Shown piece after piece: positions 1 to 9,006 of a DNA stretch of 15,471 nucleotides; within the stretch, counting starts at the first letter, position 1, and the number at the start of each line of letters is the position of its first letter. The position numbers were made by a program, and so were the translations under genes. The notes under the pieces were generated by a model that saw only the letters and a list, made by a program, of their open reading frames with translations, had not been told where the DNA came from and made no database searches. Source of the stretch: Synechococcaceae bacterium WBB_10_009 (GTDB taxonomy: Bacteria; Cyanobacteriota; Cyanobacteriia; PCC-6307; Cyanobiaceae); NCBI GenBank assembly GCA_010030955.1, contig RHBP01000023.1, positions 1 to 15,471 of the forward strand, given 5' to 3'.

Positions 1-1191
1 GGCGGCGGCGGCGGCGGCATCGGCATCGCCGCGCTCCAGCCGATTGGCCAGGGCCCGCAGCGGTTTGGCCAGCTCAAACAGCACCGCCAGGGCGGCGGAG
101 CTGTTGAGGTCATCGTCCATGGCGGCGGCGAAGCGCTGGCGGGCCTCAGCCAGGGGGGGCGGCAGCGCGGCAGGTGCGGCCGCGCCTGCCAGGCTGGCCG
201 CCAGCCCCAGGGCGCCATTGAGCCCCTTCCAACCGGTGGCGGCGGCCTCCAGGGCCTCGGCGGTGAAGTCGAGCGGTTTGCGGTAGTGGGCCTGCAGGGT
301 GAACAGCCGCAGGGTCATCGGCGTCACGCCGGAATCCAGCAGGGCCCGGATGGTGGTGAAGTTGCCGAGCGATTTCGACATCTTCTGCCCCCCCACATTC
401 ACCATGCCGTTGTGCAGCCAGTAGCGCGCCAGCTCCTTGCCGCTGGCCGCCTCCGACTGGGCGATCTCGTTTTCGTGGTGGGGGAACACCAGGTCGGCCC
501 CGCCCAGGTGGATGTCGATGGTGTCGCCCAGCTCCTCGCGCACCATCGCCGAGCACTCGATGTGCCAGCCCGGCCTTCCGGCGCCCCAGGGGGAGGGGAA
601 GCTGGGCTCGCCGGGTTTGGCGCCCTTCCAGAGGGCGAAGTCAAAGGGGTGCTGTTTGCGGGCCTCCTCCTCGGTGGCCACCCGGCCGGCGGCGTTGTCC
701 TGCTGCTGCTCCAGGTCGCGGCCGCTCAACTTGCCGTAGCCGGCGTGCTTCATCACCGCGAAATACACATCGCCGTCGGCGGAGTAGGCGGCCCCCTTGG
801 CCTCCAGCTCGCCGATCAGGGTGCGAATCGCCTCAAGGCTCTGGGTGGCCCGCGGCATCCGGTCGGCGGGAAGGATGTTGAGGCGGGCCATGTCGGCCAC
901 GAAGGCGTCGATGTTGCGCTCGCTCACCGCCTGCATCGAGCTGCCTTCTGCGGCGGCGCGGTTCAGGATTTTGTCGTCGATGTCGGTGTAGTTCTGCACG
1001 AACGTCACCGCGTAGCCGCTCCAGATCAGGTAGCGGCGCAGCACGTCCCAGGCGATGTAGCTGCGGGCGTGGCCCAGGTGGCAGAGGTCGTAAACCGTGA
1101 CACCGCAGCAGTAGATGCTCACCTTGCCGGGCTCGAGCGGCTGGAACGGCTCCAGGCGCCGGCTGAGGGTGTTGGTGAGCTTGAGGGTCAT
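1..1191 (-). CDS. cysS: Cysteinyl-tRNA synthetase (partial, C-terminus cut by window edge)
   Basis: Charges tRNA-Cys with cysteine in the cytoplasm (class I aminoacyl-tRNA synthetase, ATP-dependent). The frame stays open from the ATG at 1191 to base 1, giving 397 residues of a family usually about 460-500 long, so the anticodon-binding C-terminus is missing. Visible signatures are the zinc-site region with YCCGVTVYD near residue 30, the HIGH-type motif HLGH at residues 38-41, the WHIECSAM and HHENE segments that supply further zinc ligands, and KMSKS at residues 270-274. The start follows the polA stop by 11 bases on the same strand, so the two genes are probably co-transcribed with polA upstream. 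The last visible residues are an Ala-rich stretch encoded by a (GGC)6 run on the plus strand. The identification is secure from the motifs; only the end is unseen. Confidence 0.96.
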   Translation of the reverse strand, partial: MTLKLTNTLSRRLEPFQPLEPGKVSIYCCGVTVYDLCHLGHARSYIAWDVLRRYLIWSGYAVTFVQNYTDIDDKILNRAAAEGSSMQAVSERNIDAFVADMARLNILPADRMPRATQSLEAIRTLIGELEAKGAAYSADGDVYFAVMKHAGYGKLSGRDLEQQQDNAAGRVATEEEARKQHPFDFALWKGAKPGEPSFPSPWGAGRPGWHIECSAMVREELGDTIDIHLGGADLVFPHHENEIAQSEAASGKELARYWLHNGMVNVGGQKMSKSLGNFTTIRALLDSGVTPMTLRLFTLQAHYRKPLDFTAEALEAAATGWKGLNGALGLAASLAGAAAPAALPPPLAEARQRFAAAMDDDLNSSAALAVLFELAKPLRALANRLERGDADAAAAAA

Positions 1192-1202
1192 CGGGCCGGT
1201 GG

Positions 1203-4175
<2,973 letters not shown>

Positions 4176-4270
4176 GCTCGATCGCCCGGGTCGGGACAGC
4201 CTGCCAGAACTGCCGCGGCGTGGGGTCGCCCCTCCATGCTGGGGGAAGGTGCGCCGAGGACAGGCCAGCG

Positions 4271-4820
4271 GTGTTCGAAGGGTGCGGCCCAGCCGCCGAT
4301 GCTGCCGTCAGCGCCTGCGGGAGGCACCGTTGGTGGCTGCAGCGGCGCTGGGATCCAGCGGGGCCGCGGCTGCTGTTCATCGGCCTCAACCCGTCCCGCG
4401 CCGATGGGCGGCGCGATGACCCCACCCTGCGGCGGCTGGTGGGCTTTGCCCGGGCCTGGGGCTACGGCGCGCTGGAGGTGCTGAACCTGTTCAGCCGCAT
4501 CACCGCCAGTCCGGCGGTGTTGCGCCGCAGCCAGGAGCCCTTGGATGCCCGCAACGACCTCTGGTTGGTTCAGCGGGCCAGTGCCCTGGGCCCGATGGAT
4601 GCCGTTTGGATGGGCTGGGGCAACGGCGGCCGTTGGCGCCAGCGGGGGCCGGCAGGTGCTGGCGCTGCTGGAGCGGCACCTGCCGGCCCACACGCCCGTG
4701 CTGGTGCTGGCACTCACCGCCGCCGGCCAGCCTCGCCACCCCCTGTATGCCGCCGCCGCTGCGCAACCGCTGCGGCTGCTGCATCCTGGGGACGTGCTCC
4801 GGTTCGCCGCGCCCCCCTGA
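4271..4820 (+). pseudogene. DUF1643-family gene broken by a one-base frameshift
   Basis: The family is conserved but of unknown function. The first frame reads CGRHRWWLQRRWDP, then LLFIGLNPSRAD, DDPTLRRLVGFARAWGYG and LEVLNLFSR, matching the DUF1643 pattern up to WMGWGNGGRWRQRG. The rest of the domain (RQVLALLERHLPAHTPVLVL, then LTAAGQPRHPLY) lies in another frame and ends at the TGA at 4818-4820. Removing one G from the five-G run at 4644-4648 joins them into a single open frame of 182 codons. I chose the GTG at 4271, about 10 bases after GAGGA; an in-frame GTG at 4220 would add 17 residues. The gene is divergent from polA, and its stop overlaps the next start (TGATG). Without correction, the first frame passes through about 57 unrelated codons into the next gene. 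It may be a true pseudogene or a sequencing error. Confidence 0.8.
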
Positions 4821-5071
4821 TGGCCCGTACCCCCAGCCGCTACGCCATCCACCTGCTGCTGGCGGGCGGCCATGCCCCGGTGGTGCAGTTCCCGGATCTG
4901 GAGGCCTTCCAACAGTGGTACGGCAGCGTGCTCAACGCCGGCCCCGCCGACGCCTTCATCAACGTGCCCATCCACGACCTGCCCGGTGAGTATCTGGTGG
5001 TGCGCCCCAGTGCCGTGCAGGGCATTCGGGTGGAGCCGGTGTATGGCGCCACCGCGGCCGAGGAGTTCTGA
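4820..5071 (+). CDS. Small conserved-looking hypothetical protein, 83 residues
   Basis: I do not recognise this protein. It begins MARTPSRYAIHLLLAGG and ends with an acidic AAEEF tail, and I see no clear membrane span, signal peptide or metal-binding motif. The composition is that of an ordinary soluble protein, with mixed charges and an aromatic QWYG segment. The ATG at 4820 overlaps the stop of the DUF1643 frame (TGATG), and its own TGA at 5069-5071 overlaps the likely noncanonical start of the antiporter gene. The arrangement suggests translational coupling in a three-gene operon. It is in the same frame as the 5' part of the broken DUF1643 gene, so a naive gene caller would fuse the two into a 283-residue product. 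I consider the separate 83-residue reading correct because of the overlap site and the change to ordinary composition after 4820. Confidence 0.7.
   Translation: MARTPSRYAIHLLLAGGHAPVVQFPDLEAFQQWYGSVLNAGPADAFINVPIHDLPGEYLVVRPSAVQGIRVEPVYGATAAEEF
5061..5071 (+). promoter_or_regulatory. Shine-Dalgarno and CTGA stop/start overlap at the antiporter gene
   Basis: AGGAG at 5061-5065 is followed closely by CTGA at 5068-5071, where the CTG would start the antiporter frame and TGA ends the preceding 83-residue gene. Overlaps of this shape (ATGA, GTGA) are typical of termination-reinitiation. The spacing of only 2 bases is short for direct initiation. Use of CTG here is inferred from the protein-like coding upstream of 5140. 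Confidence 0.4.
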
Positions 5072-5139
5072 ACACCCCGCTGCCCACCACCGAACTGCTC
5101 TGGGGGCTGGCTTCCTTTGCCGGTGCCATCGCCCAGCTG

Positions 5140-6351
5140 GTGGCGCGCCTGAGCGGCTTGCCCGCCGTGGTGCTGCTGCTGGCGGTGGGGCTGTTGATGG
5201 GCCATGCCGGCCTTGATCTGGTGCAGCCGGAATGGCTGGGCCGCGGCCTGGAGCCGGTGGTGGCCCTGCTGGTGAGCCTGGTGCTGTTCGATGGCGGCCT
5301 CAACCTGCGCCTGGCGGGCCGGGAGCTGCAGCGGGCTGTGGTGCAGCTGGTGCTGGTGCGCGGCGTGTTGGGTCTGCTGGGTGGTGCCTTTCTGGCCCAC
5401 AGCCTGGCGGGTCTCAGCTGGCCGCTGGCCTGGGTGTTCGGGGCCATCGCCCTGGCCACCGGCCCCACGGTGATCACGCCGATGGTGCAACAGATGCGGT
5501 TGCAGCCCACGCTGGCGCGGTTGTTGGAGGCGGAGGGGCTAACCCTGGAGCCCGCCGGCGCCGTGCTGGCGCTGCTGCTCTTGCAGGTGGCGCTGGGGGA
5601 CCTCAACCACTGGCAGGACGTGGCCGGCCTGTTGCTGCTGCGTCTGGGGGGCGGTGCCCTGGTCGGGGCCCTGGCCGGATGGGTGCTGGTGGAGGTGCTG
5701 CAGCGGCTGCCGGCCTCCACGGATGCGCTCAAGCTGCAGCTCTGCCTCGGGGTGCTGTTTCTGCTGGTGGCCTCCACCCAGGTGGTCTTGCCGGAGGGGG
5801 GGCTGCCGGCTGCCGTGGCGGCCGGCGTGGTGGTGGGGCTGCGGCTGGATGAGCAGGCCACCCAGCTGGATGAGTGGATCGCCCAGCTGGCGCAGCTGGC
5901 GATCACGGTGCTGTTTCCGCTGCTGGCGGCGGATCTCTCCTGGGGGGAGTTGAGCCCCCTGGGCTGGGGTGGGGTGCTGTGCGTGTTGGCCCTGATGCCG
6001 TTCCGCTGGCTGGTGGTGCAGTTGAGCGGTCTGGGCCTCACCTCCCTGGGTTGGCGCGAGAAATTGCTGGTGGGCTGGATCGCGCCGCGGGGCATCGTGA
6101 CGGCGGCGGTGGCCAGCCTGTTTGCCCTGCAGCTCGATCAGGCCGGTGTGGCCGGGGGCGGGGCCCTCAAGGGCCTGGTGTTCCTCACGATCCTGTTGAG
6201 CGTCAGCCTGCAGGGGCTCACGGCGCCGGCCCTGGCGCGGCGCCTCGGGTTGGCCTCAGAGGCTGCGGGCGATGCGCTGCCTGGCCTCACCGCTGGGCTG
6301 GAGCAGCAGCCAGGTGGTGAGCAGGTCGGGCCCCTGAAGGCTGCCGAGTAG
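5140..6351 (+). CDS. CPA1/NhaP-type Na+(K+)/H+ antiporter
   Basis: A cation/proton exchanger of the inner (or thylakoid) membrane, used in pH and salt homeostasis. It has about 12 hydrophobic segments over 403 residues. Family signatures are SLVLFDGGLNLR (residues 46-57), ALATGPTVITPM (104-115), the LEAEGLTLEPAGAV region (129-142) and GWIAPRGIVTAAVASLFAL (312-330), whose Arg is conserved in CPA1 proteins. The GTG at 5140 is the first conventional start after the in-frame TGA at 4987. However, 24 more in-frame codons upstream, from CTG 5068, encode TELLWGLASFAGAIAQLVA, a good first half of helix 1, so the true start is probably earlier and noncanonical. The final 31 or so residues overlap gltX on the other strand by 96 bases. 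The Asp usual in the CPA1 ND-type motif appears as Glu. Substrate (Na+ or K+) cannot be told from sequence. Confidence 0.88.
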   Translation: MARLSGLPAVVLLLAVGLLMGHAGLDLVQPEWLGRGLEPVVALLVSLVLFDGGLNLRLAGRELQRAVVQLVLVRGVLGLLGGAFLAHSLAGLSWPLAWVFGAIALATGPTVITPMVQQMRLQPTLARLLEAEGLTLEPAGAVLALLLLQVALGDLNHWQDVAGLLLLRLGGGALVGALAGWVLVEVLQRLPASTDALKLQLCLGVLFLLVASTQVVLPEGGLPAAVAAGVVVGLRLDEQATQLDEWIAQLAQLAITVLFPLLAADLSWGELSPLGWGGVLCVLALMPFRWLVVQLSGLGLTSLGWREKLLVGWIAPRGIVTAAVASLFALQLDQAGVAGGGALKGLVFLTILLSVSLQGLTAPALARRLGLASEAAGDALPGLTAGLEQQPGGEQVGPLKAAE

Positions 6352-7689
6352 CGCGGCCCGCAGGCTTTTCATCAGCACCCCTTTCTTCACAGCGGCGGCG
6401 GCCACCGCCTCGGTGAGCAGGGCCTGGGCGGCCTCGGCGCTGAGGGGGCCCTCCGGCAGCCGCTCCAGCAGCGCCGCCAGGGCGGGCCGGGCGCCCTCGC
6501 TGGCCAGCTGCTGCTGGGCCGGTTCATTGGGTTCGGGCCGCTCGAAGAAGGGCCGCGCCTGCTCCACGCCGTCCTGCAGGGTCACCAGGGAGGGGCCCAG
6601 CAGGGCGCACAGCTGCTCCAGCCAGCTGGCCTCCGCGGTCCAGCCCTGGGCCGTCCACAGCGGCTGCAGATCCCCCAGCAGCTCGGCGGCGCTGCGTCCG
6701 TGCAGCACCTGGCTGTTGAGCCAGTTGAGCTTGTCCCAGTCGAAGCGGGCGCCGGCTTTGTTGACCCGCTCGAAATCAAACACCGCCGCCGCCTCCGCCA
6801 GGGAGAAGCGCTCCCCCATGCCCTCCGGCGGCGACCAGCCCAGCAGGGTCATGTAGTTGGCCAGGGCCTCGGCGGTGTAGCCCTGGGCGCGGAAGTCGCT
6901 GACCGAGGTGACGCCATCGCGTTTGGAGAGCTTGCGGCCCTCCTGGTTGAGGATCAGCGGCGTGTGGGCAAACACCGGAGCCGGCGCACCGAGCGCCGCG
7001 TACAGCAGCAGCTGTTTGGCGGTGTTGGCGATGTGGTCTTCGCCGCGGATCACGTGGGTGATCGCCATGGCGGCGTCGTCCACCACCACCACCAGGTTGT
7101 AGAGCGGGTCGCCGATCCGGTCGGCGGGGGCCCGGCGGGCGATCACCATGTCGCCGCCGAGGTCGGCGCCGCTCCAGCGCATCTCACCGCGCACCAGGTC
7201 GCTCCAGGTGATCGTGGCGTCGTCGTCGATGCGGAAGCGCACCGTGGCTTCGCGCCCCTCGGCGATGAAGGCCTGTTCCTGCTCAGGGGTGAGGTCGCGG
7301 TGGCGGTTGTCGTAACGGGGGGCGCGGTTCTCGGCGGCCTGCCGCTCGCGCATCTCCGCCAGCTCGGCTTCGGTGGCGTAGCAGCGGTAGGCCTGGCCGC
7401 TGGCGAGCAGCCCCTCGATGGCGCGGCGGTGCTCGGCGATCCGCTCGCTCTGCACCACGGGTTCACCATCCCAGGTGAGCCCCAGCCACTGCAGCCCCTC
7501 AAGGATGTTGGCGGTGTATTCGGGCTTGCTGCGCTCCTTGTCGGTGTCTTCGATGCGCAGCAGAAACTGGCCGCCCTGCCGCCGGGCAAACAGCCAGTTG
7601 AACACCGCCGTGCGGGCGGTGCCGATATGCAGGGTGCCGGTGGGGCTGGGGGCGAGACGCACACGGACCGCCGCTCCAGTTGCCACCAC
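6256..7689 (-). CDS. gltX: Glutamyl-tRNA synthetase
   Basis: Class I synthetase that attaches glutamate to tRNA-Glu; in cyanobacteria this also supplies tetrapyrrole synthesis, and the enzyme commonly also charges tRNA-Gln for later amidation. It has 477 residues, the normal length. The HIGH-type motif HIGT is at residues 21-24 within RLAPSPTGTLHIGTART, and the KMSKS-type motif KLSKR at 253-257 within EGRKLSKRDG. The catalytic domain includes LLRIEDTDKERSKPEY. I chose the GTG at 7689 because GAGGAG (7699-7704) lies 9 bases upstream; the alternative TTG at 7698 directly abuts that sequence and is unlikely. The gene lies 29 bases after tRNA-Asp on the same strand, so its transcript probably starts with the tRNA. 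Its 3' end overlaps the antiporter gene tail to tail by 96 bases. Identification is secure. Confidence 0.96.
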   Translation of the reverse strand: MVATGAAVRVRLAPSPTGTLHIGTARTAVFNWLFARRQGGQFLLRIEDTDKERSKPEYTANILEGLQWLGLTWDGEPVVQSERIAEHRRAIEGLLASGQAYRCYATEAELAEMRERQAAENRAPRYDNRHRDLTPEQEQAFIAEGREATVRFRIDDDATITWSDLVRGEMRWSGADLGGDMVIARRAPADRIGDPLYNLVVVVDDAAMAITHVIRGEDHIANTAKQLLLYAALGAPAPVFAHTPLILNQEGRKLSKRDGVTSVSDFRAQGYTAEALANYMTLLGWSPPEGMGERFSLAEAAAVFDFERVNKAGARFDWDKLNWLNSQVLHGRSAAELLGDLQPLWTAQGWTAEASWLEQLCALLGPSLVTLQDGVEQARPFFERPEPNEPAQQQLASEGARPALAALLERLPEGPLSAEAAQALLTEAVAAAAVKKGVLMKSLRAALLGSLQGPDLLTTWLLLQPSGEARQRIARSL

Positions 7690-7698
7690 TGGCTTCAA

Positions 7699-7704
7699 CT
7701 CCTC
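7699..7704 (-). promoter_or_regulatory. Ribosome binding site that sets the gltX start
   Basis: On the minus strand the sequence is GAGGAG, then TTGAAGCCA, then GTGGTG. The 9-base spacing supports the first GTG (7689) as start, and rules against the TTG at 7698, which has no spacing. The site sits in the short gap between the tRNA-Asp 3' end (7719) and gltX. Confidence 0.7.
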
Positions 7705-7718
7705 AGACTGAATGAGAA

Positions 7719-7792
7719 CGGGACTGACGGGGCTCGAACCCGCAACTTCCGCCGTGACAGGGCGGTGCTCTAACCGATTGAACTACAGTCCC
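7719..7792 (-). tRNA. tRNA-Asp (anticodon GTC)
   Basis: The 74-base minus-strand sequence folds as a standard cloverleaf. The acceptor is GGGACTG paired with CAGTCCC with discriminator G, the anticodon arm is CCGCC-CTGTCAC-GGCGG with GTC at 7756-7758, and the T arm GCGGG-TTCGAGC-CCCGT (loop TTCGAGC) is conserved. The 3' CCA is not encoded; the discriminator is followed by TTC. It stands 29 bases upstream of gltX with no terminator between, and a promoter-like pair lies about 70-100 bases before it. Confidence 0.97.
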
Positions 7793-7860
7793 AAATGCGC
7801 CGAGAGGCACTCCAGAGCAAGGGATCTGACCCAGCTCCGTGCCGCCTGTGCGACCTAAAA

Positions 7861-7890
7861 AGTATCCGTTGTCGCCCTGCCCTCCGTCAA
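7861..7890 (-). promoter_or_regulatory. Probable sigma-70-type promoter for tRNA-Asp and gltX
   Basis: On the minus strand TTGACG (7890-7885) matches the -35 consensus in five of six positions. After an 18-base spacer comes GATACT (7866-7861), matching TATAAT in four of six. Transcription would start near 7853, about 60 bases before the tRNA-Asp 5' end. The pair lies just downstream of the terminator that closes the preceding transcript, which is where a new promoter is expected. Confidence 0.6.
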
Positions 7891-7907
7891 CCGGTGGGGC
7901 CAACAAC

Positions 7908-7931
7908 AAAGCCCGCCGGGGGGCGGGCTTT
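7908..7931 (-). terminator. Rho-independent-type terminator after the small beta-barrel gene
   Basis: A perfect 10-bp inverted repeat, AAAGCCCGCC (7908-7917) and GGCGGGCTTT (7922-7931), encloses a 4-base loop. On the minus strand the stem ends in CTTT and continues GTTGTTGG, a weak T-rich tail. It lies 37 bases after the stop of the small gene at 7969 and before the tRNA-Asp promoter. The symmetry could let it act on both strands, but no plus-strand gene enters it. Confidence 0.75.
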
Positions 7932-7968
7932 GCGGATCGGTGGGCGGGCGCCTGCTGGCGCCAGGGGC

Positions 7969-8157
7969 TCAGGGGCGGAAGCCGGCGGGCTCGATCAACC
8001 GCACTTGGTTGCCACGGGCGGTGAATTCACGGCCTTGGTCGCTTTGCACCACAACGCGGCCACCGGATTTCACACGGATCACACGGGCGCGCACCCAACC
8101 GAGGGCGGCTGACTCCAGCACCTTGACCACATCACCGGGCTGTAGATCCAACTCCAT
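7969..8157 (-). CDS. Small SH3/KOW-like beta-barrel protein, 62 residues
   Basis: Not assigned to a named family. From the ATG at 8157 it reads MELDLQPGDVVKVLES, then ARVIRVKSGGRVVVQSDQG and GNQVRLIEP. These short alternating beta strands with a PGD turn resemble the SH3-like or KOW folds found in RNA- or protein-binding proteins; that is a pattern judgement, not a database result. An in-frame GTG at 8190 would add 11 residues but starts only 5 bases from the tRNA-Trp 3' end, so I prefer the ATG. The gene lies between tRNA-Trp and tRNA-Asp on the same strand and is followed by a strong hairpin terminator, so it may be transcribed together with rplS and tRNA-Trp. That setting suggests, without proving, a role connected with translation or RNA. 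Confidence 0.72.
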   Translation of the reverse strand: MELDLQPGDVVKVLESAALGWVRARVIRVKSGGRVVVQSDQGREFTARGNQVRLIEPAGFRP

Positions 8158-8194
8158 GTCCGGAACGAAGAGACTGCAGGGGGAGAGCACCGAA

Positions 8195-8267
8195 CGCGCC
8201 GTGGAGGACTTGAACCCCCGACATCAGGTTTTGGAGACCTGCGTTCTACCAACTGAACTAACGGCGC
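8195..8267 (-). tRNA. tRNA-Trp (anticodon CCA)
   Basis: The 73-base minus-strand sequence folds into a full cloverleaf. The acceptor is GCGCCGT with ACGGCGC and discriminator G, the D arm is GTTC...GAAC, and the anticodon stem is CAGGT/ACCTG with loop CTCCAAA (CCA at plus-strand 8232-8234). The T arm is GGGGG-TTCAAGT-CCTCC. CCA is not encoded at the 3' end. It lies 101 bases downstream of rplS on the same strand, with a hairpin between. Confidence 0.97.
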
Positions 8268-8285
8268 AAGGCCGATGCTCCCTCG

Positions 8286-8321
8286 GCCGAGCCCGATTCG
8301 ATCGAAACCGAATCGCTCGGC
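8286..8321 (-). other. Imperfect hairpin between rplS and tRNA-Trp
   Basis: GCCGAG-CC-CGATTCG (8286-8300) pairs with CGAATCG-CTCGGC (8309-8321) around an 8-base loop: 13 pairs with a 2-base bulge. There is no T tract on either side, so it may be a processing or attenuation structure between the mRNA and the tRNA rather than a classical terminator. A second short inverted repeat, GCCACC-GGC-GGTGGC, lies at about 8327-8341. Confidence 0.45.
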
Positions 8322-8368
8322 GGGCCGCCACCGGCGGTGGCAAGCCTGGGAACTGAAGGCTGAAGGCC

Positions 8369-8860
8369 TCAGCGATCGAAGCGCTGCTTGACGCGGGTGG
8401 CTTTGCCCACTCGGTCGCGCAGATAAAAGAGCTTCGCCCGGCGCACTTTACCGCGGCGCTCCACTTTCACGGAAGCCACCTGGGGGCTGTGCAACAGGAA
8501 CACGCGCTCCACGCCCACCCCTTGGAAGATGCGGCGCACGGTGATGGTTTCGTTGAGGCCACCGTGGCGCTTGGCGATCACCACACCCTCGTAGGGCTGG
8601 ATGCGCTCCTTGTTGCCCTCGGTGATGCGCACGCCCACACGCACGGTGTCACCCACATAGATGTCGGGCAGATCCTTGGCCTGCTTGGCGATCTGCTCGG
8701 CTTCGAAGGCGCGGATCAGCTCGTGGGCGCTGAGCTTGCCCACGGTCACGGTTGTGCCGGCGGCCTTGGCGGCAGGCTTCTCGGCCACGGCCACGGCGGC
8801 TGTTGTGGAGGCCTCAACGGCTTCGGTGTTGGCCTCGACGGCCTCGGTGCTGGCCTCCAC
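8369..8860 (-). CDS. rplS: 50S ribosomal protein L19, with a frame-disrupted N-terminal extension
   Basis: L19 is a protein of the large ribosomal subunit located at the interface with the 30S. The core from about residue 40 is typical, with DIYVGDTVRVGVRI, EGNKERIQPYEGVVIAKR, ETITVRRIFQGVGVERVF and KVRRAKLFYLRDRVGKATR. It is preceded by an Ala/Glu-rich extension. The frame shown starts at a GTG (8860), but that codon is the first Val of a 7-residue repeat and looks internal. An ATG at 8943 opens MTDANNTDKTTSAAAE in a different frame, and the two frames are separated by an exact 14-bp tandem duplication (8880-8907). Removing one copy gives one frame of 186 codons from 8943. As written, ribosomes from 8943 would stop after 65 residues. 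The core is intact, so L19 could still be made from GTG 8860 or a later codon. tRNA-Trp lies downstream. Confidence 0.93.
   Translation of the reverse strand: MEASTEAVEANTEAVEASTTAAVAVAEKPAAKAAGTTVTVGKLSAHELIRAFEAEQIAKQAKDLPDIYVGDTVRVGVRITEGNKERIQPYEGVVIAKRHGGLNETITVRRIFQGVGVERVFLLHSPQVASVKVERRGKVRRAKLFYLRDRVGKATRVKQRFDR
8798..8860 (-). repeat. Three 21-bp tandem repeats in the rplS extension
   Basis: Three consecutive 7-codon units encode VEASTEA, VEANTEA and VEASTTA. The repeats are degenerate at the DNA level. They lie just downstream of the 14-bp duplication and show that this low-complexity stretch can expand by units. Because the first unit begins with the GTG at 8860, that codon was probably an internal Val before the frame break. 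Confidence 0.75.
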
Positions 8861-8879
8861 TGCAGGGGCTTCAGCAGCG

Positions 8880-8907
8880 GTCTCGGCGGCTGCGTCTCGG
8901 CGGCTGC
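8880..8907. repeat. Exact 14-bp tandem duplication that shifts the rplS frame
   Basis: GTCTCGGCGGCTGC occurs at 8880-8893 and again, without any gap, at 8894-8907 (plus strand). Fourteen is not a multiple of three, so it separates the ATG at 8943 from the L19 frame. With one copy removed, the frame reads SAAAETAAEAPAVEAS without interruption. Confidence 0.95.
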
Positions 8908-9006
8908 GGAGGTGGTCTTGTCGGTGTTGTTCGCGTCAGTCATGTCCTTGGATTCCGCTGCCTTCCCGGCTGGTTGAACGCCCGGCCAAACGTCAAGTGT
9001 ACCGGC

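Noticed and set aside
4220..5071. A single 283-residue fusion protein
   Set aside because: The middle third has no protein character, while the missing half of DUF1643 is present in another frame up to 4820; the simplest reading is a frameshift followed by a separate gene.
6700..7773. A 357-codon plus-strand frame over gltX and tRNA-Asp
   Set aside because: It runs antisense to gltX and through a tRNA gene, whose sequence explains its odd C-terminus.
7900..7935. Riboswitch or T-box before tRNA-Asp/gltX
   Set aside because: The structure is just a 10-bp hairpin with a 4-base loop and fits a terminator of the preceding gene; no T-box or specifier features are seen.
8790..8910. CRISPR-like short repeats
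   Set aside because: The repeats are 21-bp coding repeats and a 14-bp duplication without spacers, inside the rplS extension.
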